This document shows, in pieces, positions 46,192 to 59,600 of a stretch of 64,000 nucleotides of DNA. The notes beneath the pieces are model-generated. The model had not been told where the DNA came from, ran no database searches, and worked only from the letters and a program-made list of their open reading frames with translations. Both the position numbers and the translations under genes were made by a program. Source of the stretch: Acanthaster planci (Eukaryota; Echinodermata; Asteroidea; Valvatida; Acanthasteridae); NCBI RefSeq assembly GCF_001949145.1, contig NW_019091357.1, positions 684,235-748,234 on the forward strand, read 5' to 3'. Position 1 is the first letter of the stretch; each line of letters starts with the position of its first letter.

Positions 46192-47805
46192 CAATTGAGA
46201 CACTCATGTTGCAGCTCTCTATAACACAGCTCTAGACCTGTCTTCAAATCCTAACTGAAAGAAGGTCGAGTCCACCAATTATTTTGGCTCACATTTCCCT
46301 TAAAAACTGAGAATGTTCATCATTTCTCAAGAGCTTGTGGACTTGCTATATTTCTTCTGGGGGAATAGATTACTTTGAAATCCAGTTTAGCTGTATCTCC
46401 CGCAAATATCTGCTGATTGAGCTGAGTTCGCCAGTGACAGGGAGTGGACTTTCAATCTTGAAGGCAGTAAAGCCAAGTGTGATACAAATTGATTGAGAAC
46501 TCCATTATTGCTCTCTCATTGTTGGATTTTACTGCCAGGGGACTATTTATTCCAGAAGTCTCCAACGAGGGAAAAAGTTTTACATGAAGCTGTCTGACTT
46601 CTTTTCTGGGATCGTCAGTTTGAAGAATGTTCATTTGTCTATTTTGAATGGCCAGTCATCACATTTGAATTGTCCAGTGTTGATGTATTTCTGTGCATGT
46701 TGTTTGATTTTTTACCTGGATTCAAACTCCAAATTTTAGTTTTACTCTTTGTTTGTGGGTGAAAAAGTTTGTAAATAGTGCATATTGTAAAGTCAGGTGG
46801 TTGTTTATATATTATTTGTTTTGTTGATTTTTGGTCTTTTGTGCTATGAACTCACTTCCAGCCATAACTGGGGGCGGGTTGAAAATCTTGCTGAGGTTAC
46901 AAAAAGAATAGGTCCGTGTAAAAATGTGCCAAGAAGGGTTGAATGTCTTTCCCACAAAAATGGTTGATGTGCTCTCCAAAAATATCTTGGCACTCGGTTT
47001 GTATGATTTAGGATTGAGTCAGGATCTGGCTGTAACCTAAGTGATTTTTCAGCCGTGGTTGGAAACCAGAAATGGCATTCAGGTTCATTTTTTTTCCCAT
47101 ACCCTAAGATGACAAACATGTTACTTTCACGTTTTTTTCTGATCTTCACTTAAGACAAGAAAATTATGGTCATGCGTCTGTTGATATGTTTTCCGTCTTA
47201 AAACTGTCGTCAATATTTTTAAACTTGGAAGAAACCATATTGAAAATGCGGTTTCTTCAGAATCTTCAGAAATTTAACTGCATGAAATCGCCTGGATGGG
47301 TTTTCTATACATGCAGCGCTGTACTGCACCTGTAGAAGCCCTACCTTATAATGTATGTTTGTCGTGTTCTGTAATTGGCTTTCCAAGTACATCTTTTGAT
47401 GAGCTTCTCATTTATCTGTGCCAGACGTGTACTTGATTGTCTTGAAAATGTATAAGCATCATGAATTTGAAAAAAAAATGAAGACCTAAAAATTTGATGA
47501 ATCATAAGAAAATGTTCAGCATAAAGCAACGCATCGTACATGTGTTGTGCCAAGACAAAATTAAGGCTTGAACGCCAATTAAAACCATCATCCTCAGTAA
47601 GTTTAGTAGACTTTTTTACTCTTTCTGAAAAGAAGAAACTATAGATGCCTCTTAGTTATGTTTTAATCAATGCTCTTTGTTCAGGAATTGATCAGGAATT
47701 GAATTTGGAGTAAATCTAATTGGTAATGTGCTTCCTATCAGATAACATGACTACCATTGATCAATAGCTGTGTACATGTAGAGAGTGTAGGGCCAACTTC
47801 AGACT

Positions 47806-48045
47806 TTGGCACCAAAATGGCTGGTCACTGTCAGTGCAGTACAGCGTGCAGCTGTTATGTGCTAATGAGCCAGTGTAGCATTTCAACAGCGCGTGCCCAC
47901 TATGAGGGTATTCAGGAACGGCTACGCACATGTGCGATCGTCTGTCCTATCAGTGCAGCCATTCCTGAAAGACCTTGGCTTTTGGAATTCCAGACTAACT
48001 CACTGTCCATGTGCACTGAAGCATAATCCACCATTTTGGTTCCAA
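47806..48045. mobile_element. Small TIR element, family B, copy 2, with nested insert
   Basis: The ends TTGGCACCAAAATGGC and CCATTTTGGTTCCAA match copy 1 at 46088, as does the interior GCAGTACAGCGTGCAGCTGTTATG. Copy 2 is about 135 bases longer. The extra part contains its own inverted pair, TTCAGGAACGGCT and AGCCATTCCTGAA (about 47909-47967), so it may be an element inside an element. Confidence 0.7.
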
Positions 48046-49034
48046 CAAATAAGAATTTGAGACACCTGTGTCACAACTCTGTCTGTAAACAGCTGTGACT
48101 TGAACAGTTTTTCTTTATTCCTTTCACTTCACTGCCATTAGATAGGTCCCCGTGTTGTCAAATAAGCATTTCAGAATTGCTTAGATTGGATGATGCCAAA
48201 CAAAAAAATTAAGCAAGACCCGAACTATTATGCAAATTTTTAAGGACAGTGTTGATGACAAAAATAAAAGTAATAACAGAGATTTTATGTTTCGTCATTA
48301 GAAACGGTAGAAATTAGTGGAGGACAATTTTATACTTTGTATACAGGGTCTATGACAACGGGATACTTTATGCCAAATCATATACTTTAACTTCCTGTAT
48401 GTATGCTTGCTACACATTCTCTCTTCAGTGACATAATAACATTACCTTTGAACATAGTCAACCTCAAACTGTGTTTATAATCAATTTTTTGACACACTGT
48501 AGCCTGAAACGAAGCTGTGGAAAAAAATCATTGTTTCAGCCTGAGCTGATATTTTATATTTAAAAGGCTCGTTTACTCTGTCAGTTTCTTTTGGATAATA
48601 TAATACATCTTGAAGTAACCAATACAGCACTGTTTATTTCCTGTGATCTTTTTCTCTGCTTTGCAAACTCGGTGACAAGCAGCGGAGGCATTGTGTATTT
48701 TTGGCATATAAACCTCCAAACAAACTGTATTCCTCAGTCCAAAATCTGTTCTCTTGATCTCAGTTTTAGCATTTACAGAAACTGAGGGAAGACTAACTTA
48801 TTTGGTTATTTATTGGTACTGTAACTAAGTCCAAGAACACTAGCGTCATCTCTCCCTCAGAAAACTTTGCATCTAATTACAATGGCAAAATTGGAATTTT
48901 TTTATCAGTTGCATGAAATCTGGGAAGAAAAAAGCATCAGATTTGGTCAGATTTTCAAATTCTTCTGAACCTCCTCTCAAGGTTAGCCATTTTGTAAATT
49001 GAATGGAGAGAAGCCATTCTGAATGTAATTTCAT

Positions 49035-49265
49035 AGGTATCCCATCATGCTCCACACTACCCATGATGCCTCATTGTTCCCAAGATGCCTCATTACAAGA
49101 CAGAGAGGCATGTGACTTCATTCTGACGGTGTATTATTTCTCATGGTTGATCGTTCAGGATATGCCGTGTTTCAAAACTTAAATTGTATTGTATGATGCA
49201 TTGCGTATTCCATGATGCATTATGTATCCCACAATGCACCATGTATCTATCCCATCATGCACCAC
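49035..49265. repeat. Degenerate CCCATCATGC repeats
   Basis: TCCCATCATGC, CCCATGATGCC, TCCCAAGATGCC, TCCATGATGCATTATG, TCCCACAATGCACC and TCCCATCATGCACC occur within 230 bases, a decayed roughly 20-bp tandem repeat. Confidence 0.6.
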
Positions 49266-50469
49266 TCACTCGAGGCATCCTCATATTACTTACAATTGTT
49301 TCATTACATACCGTCACAATGCATATTTCCATAAGCGTCTTTTTTCCTCTCATAATCAGAATTCACAGATTGTTGCATTTTATCTGTTTAATGTAAACAA
49401 AGTTGGTCAGATACGAGGCATGTTACGAATGATATCGCCTTATATTTTGTCCTATGTTGTGGTTTTGTTACTTGTACAAAAACTGTAAATATTGAGCCGT
49501 GGCCAGAACCATTTTTGTAAAGGGACAATTTTTTATTCACGGTGCAATGTGTGTAATTTATTTTCCCAATTTCAACTTTAGTAAGACTAATATTTTGTAC
49601 TTAGGTAGGAATGAACCTCTGATACACTTAGTGTATTTCATTTTTTCCTCTTCTTGCACCAATCCTGTCTTTAAAAAAAGCTAAGATTTATTTTCACAAC
49701 AAATGATGAATTCAACCCTTGTACAGGAATGGTCTGGCCCGGTTCTTGTGGCAAAAAGTACACAATAATAATTATGATATTAAAAAATAAACACTTTTAT
49801 GAGTTTGTTATGAATTGCGTACCATGTCAGAAATAAACGCCTTTTATCCAAAGTGTGTATTTATATCCAAAAAAACCTCTGACAATATTGTCTTTTAAAA
49901 ATGTCATTTGACAACAGATGAGAGCTGTTTGTGATTCTATAGGGAATATCTGGTGTGAAATGTGTGAATGTGCGTAAATTTTAGGATATTGTGAGTATGA
50001 GAGTTTAAAACATGTTTGAATTTCCAGCTATGTAAAAAAAAATGAAAGGGCATTTATTTCTGATGTGGTTCCCTTGCAGAATTATTGTTGTATATAGTTT
50101 TTATGGAGCTTGTTAATTGACGGAGAACCCATTGGAAGCATTGACAATGTGGAAAAATAAATAAAAGAAGACAGATTGTAGCCACCGAATGGACACAAGT
50201 GGACCGATTCATTCTCAATCGATGGTCCCTTTTTTGCTAGATTTTCTTGTAAAAGATATAAGATTACGGACACCAACACTGTTGTGTGTTTTTTTCAGAT
50301 ATTGAAGACTTTTTCGTATGTGGACGCACGCGAAAGCCCTTTAAAATGACCCACTATCAAATCAATGTAATGGAAGTTTCCATTTGACAAAATTTGCCGT
50401 TTTACTTAACTTTGGTCCAAAGCTTTATATGTACATTCATCCTTTCAAAAAATACACTGTAACAACGGT

Positions 50470-50648
50470 ACTTGAATATATTTTGTTCATGGCTAGATTC
50501 AACCACCAGAGGGCGCGTTTTGAAGAAAAGTTCACGGCGGGTCGATCCGGCCGGCTAGGCTTAATTCACGCGGCAAAATTAATCTCTTCTGGAAAGTTGC
50601 AAAGTGAAAGTTCTTACAATCGAAATCAATCAACCGGAAGTTTTGGCA
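50470..50648 (+). promoter_or_regulatory. CpG-rich promoter of the Myb/SANT gene
   Basis: The DNA from about 50500 to 50790 is CpG-dense (GGCGGGTCGATCCGGCCGGC, GACCCGGGAACGTCGCCG) in an otherwise CpG-poor neighbourhood and abuts the ATG at 50649. No TATA box is apparent. Confidence 0.5.
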
Positions 50649-53600
50649 ATGCAAGGCGACTGGTGGCACCGTGGTTTTCCCAACAAATCCAGGGATCGTT
50701 ATGATGCATTTTCGAGCTCCTCGCGTGCTTGGGAGATACCGAAAACGGACCCGGGAACGTCGCCGAAAATTGTCACCTTGACGGTACAGCCGCTGGCTGA
50801 CAGCAGCGTGATGAACCAACACTGCGCAAGCCGAAGTCGTCATCTCAGTATGGCCTCAACGGAGAGTCTCCTGGCGCAACGACGTAGAAAATTAAGCTTT
50901 AAAAACAGAACTCTTCAAAATAACTCAAGTAAGTGTGGATTTTGAAACAGAGCCTTCACCACAAACGAGGCCTTCGGCTTGAGCAAAAAAGACACGCATG
51001 ACACAGGCCAAGGCCTACCCATTTGAGGCCAACACAACAAAGAAACAAAAGTCAGAGTTGGACGTGATTCTTCTGAAGATGGCGGTGCAGTTGTTCGTTT
51101 TGTAAGGGGCATGAAATGAAAAATCATAGAACTTGAGGCCTAGGCTAGATTTAGGAAGGAGTAGGCCCCTATCTAGGAACAAGCGTTGTTCACGTTGTTA
51201 CATGTATGTTGTCCCAAACGTTAGACTAAAATACAAAAAGTCCCAGAACTTCCAAATATGAATAACGTAGGGCCTAGGCCTACTCAAGTTTTCCCTTAAA
51301 ATGTTATAACACTAACACTAACAGCCATTTCTGAAAAAGAGAAATTTAGCTTAGAAAATTCTTAAGCATTTAGGCCCTAGGCCAACTTAGGTTTTTTTCA
51401 GACAAGTCTCACACTCACAATAGGCCTACTGCACAAGGGCTCCATGTTGCTTCCCAAATACGCATTTTACTATATTTTTTAGGGTTGATTTGGGAAATTC
51501 TTCAGACTAACGTTTGGCTTATTACTGTTTAATTGTTTCATAGAGACCACATTTTATTTTTGACTATGATTGGCTGTCTAGGACCCAGACAATGCCAGAC
51601 CGATGTTTGTATCAGTTTCACAAAGGCCCAGGACTAGCAACTTTTAAAGAAATTTTCATATATTAAGTTTTTATTTTTTGTTATCATCTTCCTAGGACCA
51701 CTAAGCATGTCTGGTACACGGGAAAGTTTGGAAATGCAAGACCTTACTTGGACAAATTTCTTTGAAAAGCACTTTCGCACCCGGTAAGTAAGTGCTTCTT
51801 TTTGGGGGAGGGGGTGTCATTTACATGCATGTATGTTTGCTTTTAATTCAAATAACATCTTCATTTACATTTTCAAAAGTTTTTTGATTAGTAGTTGATG
51901 TTGTCATTTGTGTAATTTTCTAAAACATTTTTGCAAGTAGTTCTTACTTTTTAACATTTTTAAAGTGAATGTTTGTGTTTATTGTATGAGCAGGCAACGC
52001 ATTTTGAAATCCTTGTTACATTTTGAAATCATGACACATGTTGACAGATTTAGCTTTTCTTCCTTCTTACAAGTGTTCATCAACGTCATCAGGTTCCTAT
52101 GCATGCGCAGTGCCCGATTAATTAATTACTCTCTGTATACACAAGCGTGTTGATCCAAATGTCTTTGAAATATGGCGCAGCCGATGTGTGTCACGAAAAT
52201 TTGATGTCTAAGAAGCCAATGCACATGGCAACCTATTGGAAGTGACGTCACCTACAGCAGGAAAAAAAACGGTGAGACTGTGTAAGCCTGAGTAGGCATC
52301 AATCACTGTAAGAGCACAGTTTTAGAATGTCTGTCTAAGTTGGAAACAGTTTATTTATTTTTATTATTTGAATTAAATTTCTTGCTGAAAAGTCATCTTG
52401 GGAAGTTGATTCTTGACTCTTGATACATTAAACACCCAGGCACACCAGTTCATCCTTTATTTGATCTTCGTTGACCCCATAAATACCTGAGGAGTAATAC
52501 ACTTAGATCTACTCTGAGGAAGGATTTATCGTTATAGAAATGTGATTAATGAGGGGGAGATCACTGACTCCGACCATGGAAGAATTGTCAATTCAGGACT
52601 TGGGAAATGGACAGTCTCTCCCTTGTAGTGCTTCATCTCTGGCTGTGATGCCCCCGGCCAGCCAGCTACGACTAGTTTGCCAGGATTTACTCAGGCAGCT
52701 CACATTGGCTGCAGTTTGGGAGTTTCAGCATAATCCTCTTTGTGGGGAGATATTTCTTTGGGATCTGAAGTGGTTTCTGTCTTTTCCTATCGTCTGTGGT
52801 CAGAGTGTGTTTGAGAGGGAGAACATTGGCACATGTAGAGTCAGACATGTATGTGGTTGTCTTGACTAAAGTTTATGTGGCTGTTAAAGACATTGACAAA
52901 ATAAGTAACACGTAATTTTGTTTTGCTGCTTCAAATTGTGAAAATGACAAAAATGTAACACAACTTACTGTGGCATTCATGTTACGGTGTAGCCTTCTGG
53001 CGTGGAAATGCCACGGGTTTACTCACAGCTAATAAAGAGAAGTCAGACCGTTTGAGGGACAGCTACCAGACTTGGACACCATTCACGACATTGCATTATA
53101 ATTGCCATTTTCCAAAGTGTTACAAACAATTATGTTGAGTACTTGGGCCTAAATACTTTCAAACTCTGCTACCCAGCCTAGCTGTTCAAGAGCAATCAAT
53201 TGACTCGTCAACTTCCCCCCCCCCTCATACAGGATTGGAAGCTCCAAGGCCGTTTTAATAGGGGTGAAATCAGTGAAGCTGTCCATGGGCATGTACATGT
53301 ATGGAAAACCCTAAATACCCAGCAGGGGTAATGAATAGGCCCCATCCACTTTGTGCAGGCATATTTTCAATGGCCTTATAAATAACTAAAGGGGACTGAA
53401 TTCACCTCATCAGTGAGACAGGTGTAGTGGTGGCTAAGTTACTTGTGTTGAAGTGAATGCTGAGAGATATACACTAAACAGTGTGTTGATACATCAATAG
53501 GACCCCTGTCCACAGGGTCAGTGGTGAAACTTACTAGTAGGCAATAAGTGCTCATGGGGTCAAGAGAGTAAGAAATTCCAGCACCTGTCATTGATGGACA

Positions 53601-56600
53601 GTTACAGGTATGTGTACATGTATATAGCCAGATGTTAAATTAAAAAACTTTCAAAAGTAAAGTTGATCTGAACCTAAAGGAATTCCCATCTTTGTTTCCT
53701 TGCTTCATGCATATATACTAAAGCAGCTGCACCTGTTGGGTTTATACAAACTTATACCAGGCTTAATACCAGCATACTGCAAGTTTTATGAATGGAATTC
53801 CTCGGTACAGCCTGTGCAGCAGGTGTCAGCAAAAGAATGATTCCCTGAACAAATCAGGAATCCAAACATTGGATTGATGCTAAGTAGGGATTGAATTGCC
53901 TGCTTAACCTTGTGCAAATACTGTTGAGTAAATAAACTGGTGGAAATTTTCTACAGATGGGTCTGAACCTGTATTCGACTGTTGGTAAAAAAATTAATGA
54001 AATTATCCAACCAAACTTGAAATGTCAGCAATTATCTCTAACATTTCATCATGAATAAAATTGGGATCAAATTTCCCTCCTGTGTCATTCTGTCATTATA
54101 CTGCAGGTTGGCTTTATTGATATTGTTGACGAAAGGATTAACCCCAGATTTACTGTAGTGTGCCCCTGATAGGAGAAGTTTAACCTAAGACCCCCCCTCC
54201 CATCTGTGGACAGAAGGACTTGTGTCAGAGTCACCCTAAGCTGAAGCAGTCCTGCAGGAATTTGGAGGGGTTGTGCGCCCGCCGTTATTTTTGTGTCCTT
54301 GGAGTGACAGTGTGATCATGCAGAAGTACTGTTGGTACTGAATGATGGACTTGACCCACCTTTAGATCTGCCAGGTTGTTCCTTTTTACAGTTGGGACAA
54401 CAAAACAATTTTAAATGGTTTGTGTTATGCTGTGCAACGTCAGGATCTCCTATACATTTGGACCGTGCGTCTTTGAGACTGGAAAGCACAATTGGTTGGA
54501 AGGAATTTGAGTTGCTGCATCCGGAGCCTGTTGCACTTCTCTTTCACATGGCTTTAATTTGCTAGGCCAACATTTGAGGCTCCTGTGGAGCTGCTTGTTC
54601 TGTTACACAGGGCACTTTCACAGCCATTTGTTGCTAGGTTGTCCACCTCAAAGACAACAGTAAGGGCTGCGACTTTTTTGTGGAGTTCATCAAAGACTAT
54701 GTGTCTAGTGTTAAATTTTTCATACATGTACCTTTTGATCTGCCGTCTACAACTCGGTATTGTGCAGTATGAGAAGAAACTCTGTGAGAGCTTGAGTGTT
54801 CATCAGAAGTCATCAAACACAGTGTGTAATGATGTCTCCCACTGAGATTCTTGCAAGACACTCGGGATGAAATCCGACAAAGGAAAGCCAGGGATGCACT
54901 TCCGCGGTTTTTCTGTCAAGATCGGGGAAAAGGGCATTTCAATCCAGCAGAACCTGACCCCACTGCCAGAGCCCAGGGAACCAAGGGGTGGAGTCATCAC
55001 CAGGCCCCGCCTCCGATACACAAGACACACCCATGGTGAAGGGGCCACACCCATGGGATACCCTAAAGGGCCAGTCTTTCTAGACTGGGCTAGCACAAAG
55101 TAAGTTGTCCTCAAATTCCCCCTTTTTTAAAATTGGTTACAGGTTTTCATAATTTTGAGTAAGCACAACTTTGGCATTCTCAGGAACAATTTGTGGAACT
55201 CTCGTACTTTCCAACCCCCCGGATGATTTTTTGTTTCCTCTTTGGTCAGTTGTAGCCTGGCATGCAATGCAGCGTTGTCTTAACTGCAAAACAACTTGTA
55301 TCTTTCCTCTACAACTCTGAAAGAGGCTCAGATAGAATAAATTATCTGGTTCATGATGTAAAGTCGTTTAAAAAACTTTGACCTCTTTTGCGTTTGAATA
55401 TCTGCCAGTTTTACATGTTCAGGTTTGTAACTCTTTTTGCCAGTCAAGGAAGTGTATATTTTTTAAGCCTTTAAAACTTCCAAACAGCTGTGACTGCAAC
55501 GTAAACAGTACACCATCACATGTGAAGCGATAATTTGAAAGCATACAAAGTGTTTGAAACTTCCAAGGACATGATTTCAGAAACGTCAGAGAGAAATTTC
55601 TGTAGGAGGGAGAGGCTTTTGGAAATTAGGGGTCCCAAACTCTTGAGGCTATAGATTTATCCCTGATGTATATCACCTCAGCTGTGACAACTTTATCAAT
55701 AATATCAAATTCTTGTAATTGAGATATTTATAGAGTCTAGTTGATATAAATTTATAAATAACATCTTATAACTTTCACGATTGGGATTGCAATCATCTGT
55801 TTCCAAAGATAACATACCCTTTACAAACTGTAAAAGGTGTGGATTAATTTGCTGAAGTAAAACTCCCACCGTATCTATCAGGTGCACATCCTTTGTAGAA
55901 ACACCTGCTTTACTGGAAGACAGCCATCATTCTTCCTTTCTCTTCTTGATACTGTCAGAAATACGTCCGTTCAGACCCCCTGGCTGTCAATAGATGTGGT
56001 AAATACATGTAGCAGGTGTATTATTCATAATCTCATTTAACTGTTTTTTCTCCTTTCTTGCATCGTGTTGGATATAATTCTGCTGTTTATTCTCTCCGGT
56101 TAGTGATGCTGAAATGTTCCACGCCAACTGTTGCTCTAGGTTGTGCGGGCCTGACGTACATTTCACATCCTGTTTAATTGTATTCTTCTGACAATAAGGT
56201 CTGCATTCATAGATTTGGAATATTCGTAAACTGTAGTTATGTTGCCCTGAAGGTGTTAGCTCTGTGGAATTGAGTATTGACAGATGTGGGTACATGTTCC
56301 AGTACTTTGAGTGTGTCCAGTCAAGATGACAGTTACTACTGGAAGATTAAGCTTTCAGCAAGGTGTGAAGATCCTGCTTAGAAATTGAACAAACGTTGTT
56401 GATGACAAATGGACTGACGGTCTGATTTGGCTAATACTAACTGCCAGTTAAACTTGTACAGCACTCAAGCCATGGATGGATGGTAAACTTGTCCATGGAG
56501 CATGGGTTTTGTCCTGTTTAGATTGGATCCGTTTTGTGCATAATGGGATGCCGAGGCAAAGATTTTAATGTGGATTTCATCGGCCATGCCCTTGGCAATT

Positions 56601-59600
56601 GCTTGGACCCACCCTCCACTGCATCATTACAGCACAGCCACATGCGACGATGCTTGAGCTATACTCGCTTCTCCTCCTGCCTCAGTAATAAATTGCAGAG
56701 GCCACTCAGCAGACAGTGTATCATTGCCAGCCCATGCTCCAATGAAGATGACATCATTCACATGATGATCAAAGGTCATCCCTGTCACATCCAAGAGAAA
56801 GATTTCAGACCAAGGTATGCAAGCATAGTTTCCTGGATTCTCTCCATATATCAAGCAAGTAGTGATGAATTGATTGTTAGATACAAATGAAAAGGAGGAA
56901 GGAATATGGATCTTCTTCCCAAATTTTGCATATTTACTGTCCAAGTTTTGCACAGTGTGTGGTGCTGGAAAAAGGAAGCTTTGTTAAGTACGCTGTCATT
57001 TCTTCAGGATAAGGATTGTTCTTGTTTGTTGCCTTGACGCAGTTCTCTGGGGTCAGACTCCTGAATAGGACGCTATTGTCACAGTCCTTTCAAGTCCTGT
57101 CTACCTGGAGTGTTTGCACCATTGATTAAATTGAAGGGCTAATAGTTTATCGGGACTCTTAATCTAGCCAATATTGATCCAAATGCCGGGGTTCTGACAC
57201 TCTGGTAAGATGAAATTTTTTGCCCTGTTTTTTCCTACAAAGTGGAAGAGTCCATGTTCAACTGATCTGAATGCATAACTACTTTGTGAAATCATAGAGC
57301 AGGGAAGCAGAAACCTAGAAGTCTTGGACTTGTAATCTTGTTGCTTTCAGTTTACAAGAGAAATAGTTAACATCTGAAGACAGTGAGTTTGAGACGTTCC
57401 ACTTTCTGCTAATGACAGGGATGAACAAGTTTTCAGTTTGCCTTAATGACAAAGCCGAGTCCTACAGGTGTACAGGCAGCCTTTGTGTGGCACGTATTTA
57501 CAATGTATGTCAACTCCAAAGATAGCTTCTAATTGATGTCTGCCAGGCTTTTTTTTTTTTTGGAAGTAACTGTATTTCACAAAAAGTTCCTGTCAAATGA
57601 AGTCTCCAGCATTTAAAATGAAGGTCATAGGGGGGTTGGATCATTAATGATCCTGTCAGGGATGTGAGCTGCCTCCAGAGTGCACTTTGAACATTCGTTG
57701 GGATCTTCAGAAGACATGCAGGACAGGGTAGCCTCCCATGGGGACCTCAGTGTCCAAGGAATCAGCAGCAATGGAAGGAATAGCTCTGCCCTGAACCTGC
57801 CCAAGATCAGCTCTAAATGGGTGCTGTTTGATGCCATGATGTTGAAACGACAAACCCACAGACAAACCCACAGACGGTAAGTCTCAGGCCATGGACTTGC
57901 ATCAGTGTCAGATGCAAATTTACACATGGACAGAAAGTTGATGGAAACTTGTTTGGGACATCTGTAAGGTACATATATTCCTTTTCATTTTGCAAAACCT
58001 TTGAGAGTTTCTTCAGTCTATGTAGGTTTGACATCATCAGTCATGTCAGTGTACTGTTAACCACTAGCAGCACCAAGTTTGTACATTGTTTTTTAGTCCT
58101 TGGGAAATGTATTTTCCACTTTGGTCTTGAAACATTTTTCACAGAACCCTGAAGGTTCGAACAAAACTGAAAGAATCTTCATATTAAATCAAGTTAACAT
58201 AGGATCATTTACAATCGATCTTTGCCATAAAAATTCTTTTTGATGTCGGGAGAAAATTAGAAAAAAAATGGTTTACATGAGATTTCACAAGCACCAATAC
58301 ATACAGGTTACAATAAATGACCAGTCGTTTCTGTACTGACCTTACGGCATTTCAAAATTGATGAGACTATTGATTTTGAGGTTGGAGAGCTGGATGAAAA
58401 CTAAAGCCAGTACACTCTGTCAAACAAACAGTGACCCAACGCTATTGTTGTAAGTCTCGATCTGTCTGGTGGGAGCCTATTTACACCTGCTTGGGTCCAT
58501 AAAATCTCAGACCAGACATCACTTTTCCACTCATCAATGTTGCAACAGTTCCAAAGGTTTGATGCCCAGAGATTTCAAGGAAATGTTACGGAACAACATG
58601 CCAGCGGAGTAAGCTGAGTTGAAGTCCAAGAAGCTTTCTTTCATCGTGTTATGCGGCAAAGATTGTCACAGGTTGTCCACTTTGTAGCTTAAATGCCTGT
58701 TGTCATCCGCCAGTTGTCATGTGCGATGCTGTAGTACATGTATATCATGTACTGTAGGCCTACATGTGTCCTGATTGGTGTTGACTTACCCACGGTGATG
58801 AAGTCCAAAACATTTCGAACGCTGGGATCTTGCTTGGCTTATTCCACAGCAAGGTGAGTTCCCCTGATCACTCTAAATTGCCAGATTAGAGAAAGAGCTG
58901 TTGTAGGAAAGTATAAAGAAGTATCAATTGGTCAACACTTAGAAAATCGATTCAAAGAGATCAGAGTGTCACATGTTGATCGAACTGGTAACGAGAAAGC
59001 CCGTACACTTACCTCTTTAGATCTACGCCACAAAGCAAACTTTCACGTGTCATTGGTCAGAAGATCTCACATCATTTCATATTATGTTAGTTATAAAATC
59101 ATTATAAAATCATTTCAAATGAAATGAAAGTCTGGTAGGGTAGAAGCATTGAGCAAAGAAGCTGTAGACTATTCATTATTTCTTTATCCTCAAGAACCAC
59201 AATCTGTGACTCCCTGCCTATTTGTTGATCAATTACCAGACCCAGCCCTTGTGCTGTAGGCAGACAGTTACATGTAACACCTGCTGTCATTAGATAATTG
59301 GCTGGTGGTGATGTGCTTCCATTGATATGGGGATCATGCTTGTAATGAGGCAGGTGTATTCAAACTTCAGTGAACCATTACCCACTCCATTTTTCCTGAC
59401 AACCATTACATCAGTGACTGATTCAAGAGAGTTATTTCTCTTGGTAGCTTTAGTGACATTTTCATCTTGAGGTCCTGATAGTTCACAGTATTAACATCAC
59501 TTGCTGTTATTTATTTTATTCTGAAGACTTATCTCAGACGTTTCCATGTAATTGATGTTGTGCAGCACATAATCACGTGCATGTAGTAGGGATTTGAAGA

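Larger units (their letters stand above)
45331..50200 (+). other. NUP153 3' UTR and intergenic DNA
   Basis: No gene is seen in 4.9 kb. It contains two copies of a small TIR element (46088-46191, 47806-48045), a CCCATCATGC-type degenerate repeat (49035-49265) and several AATAAA signals. Reading frames are short and without family signatures. Confidence 0.55.

Noticed and set aside
52549-52866. 107-codon plus-strand frame with good Kozak context
   Set aside because: No strong donor; the only fair one is in phase 0, and the composition is not protein-like. Left as uncertain intron.
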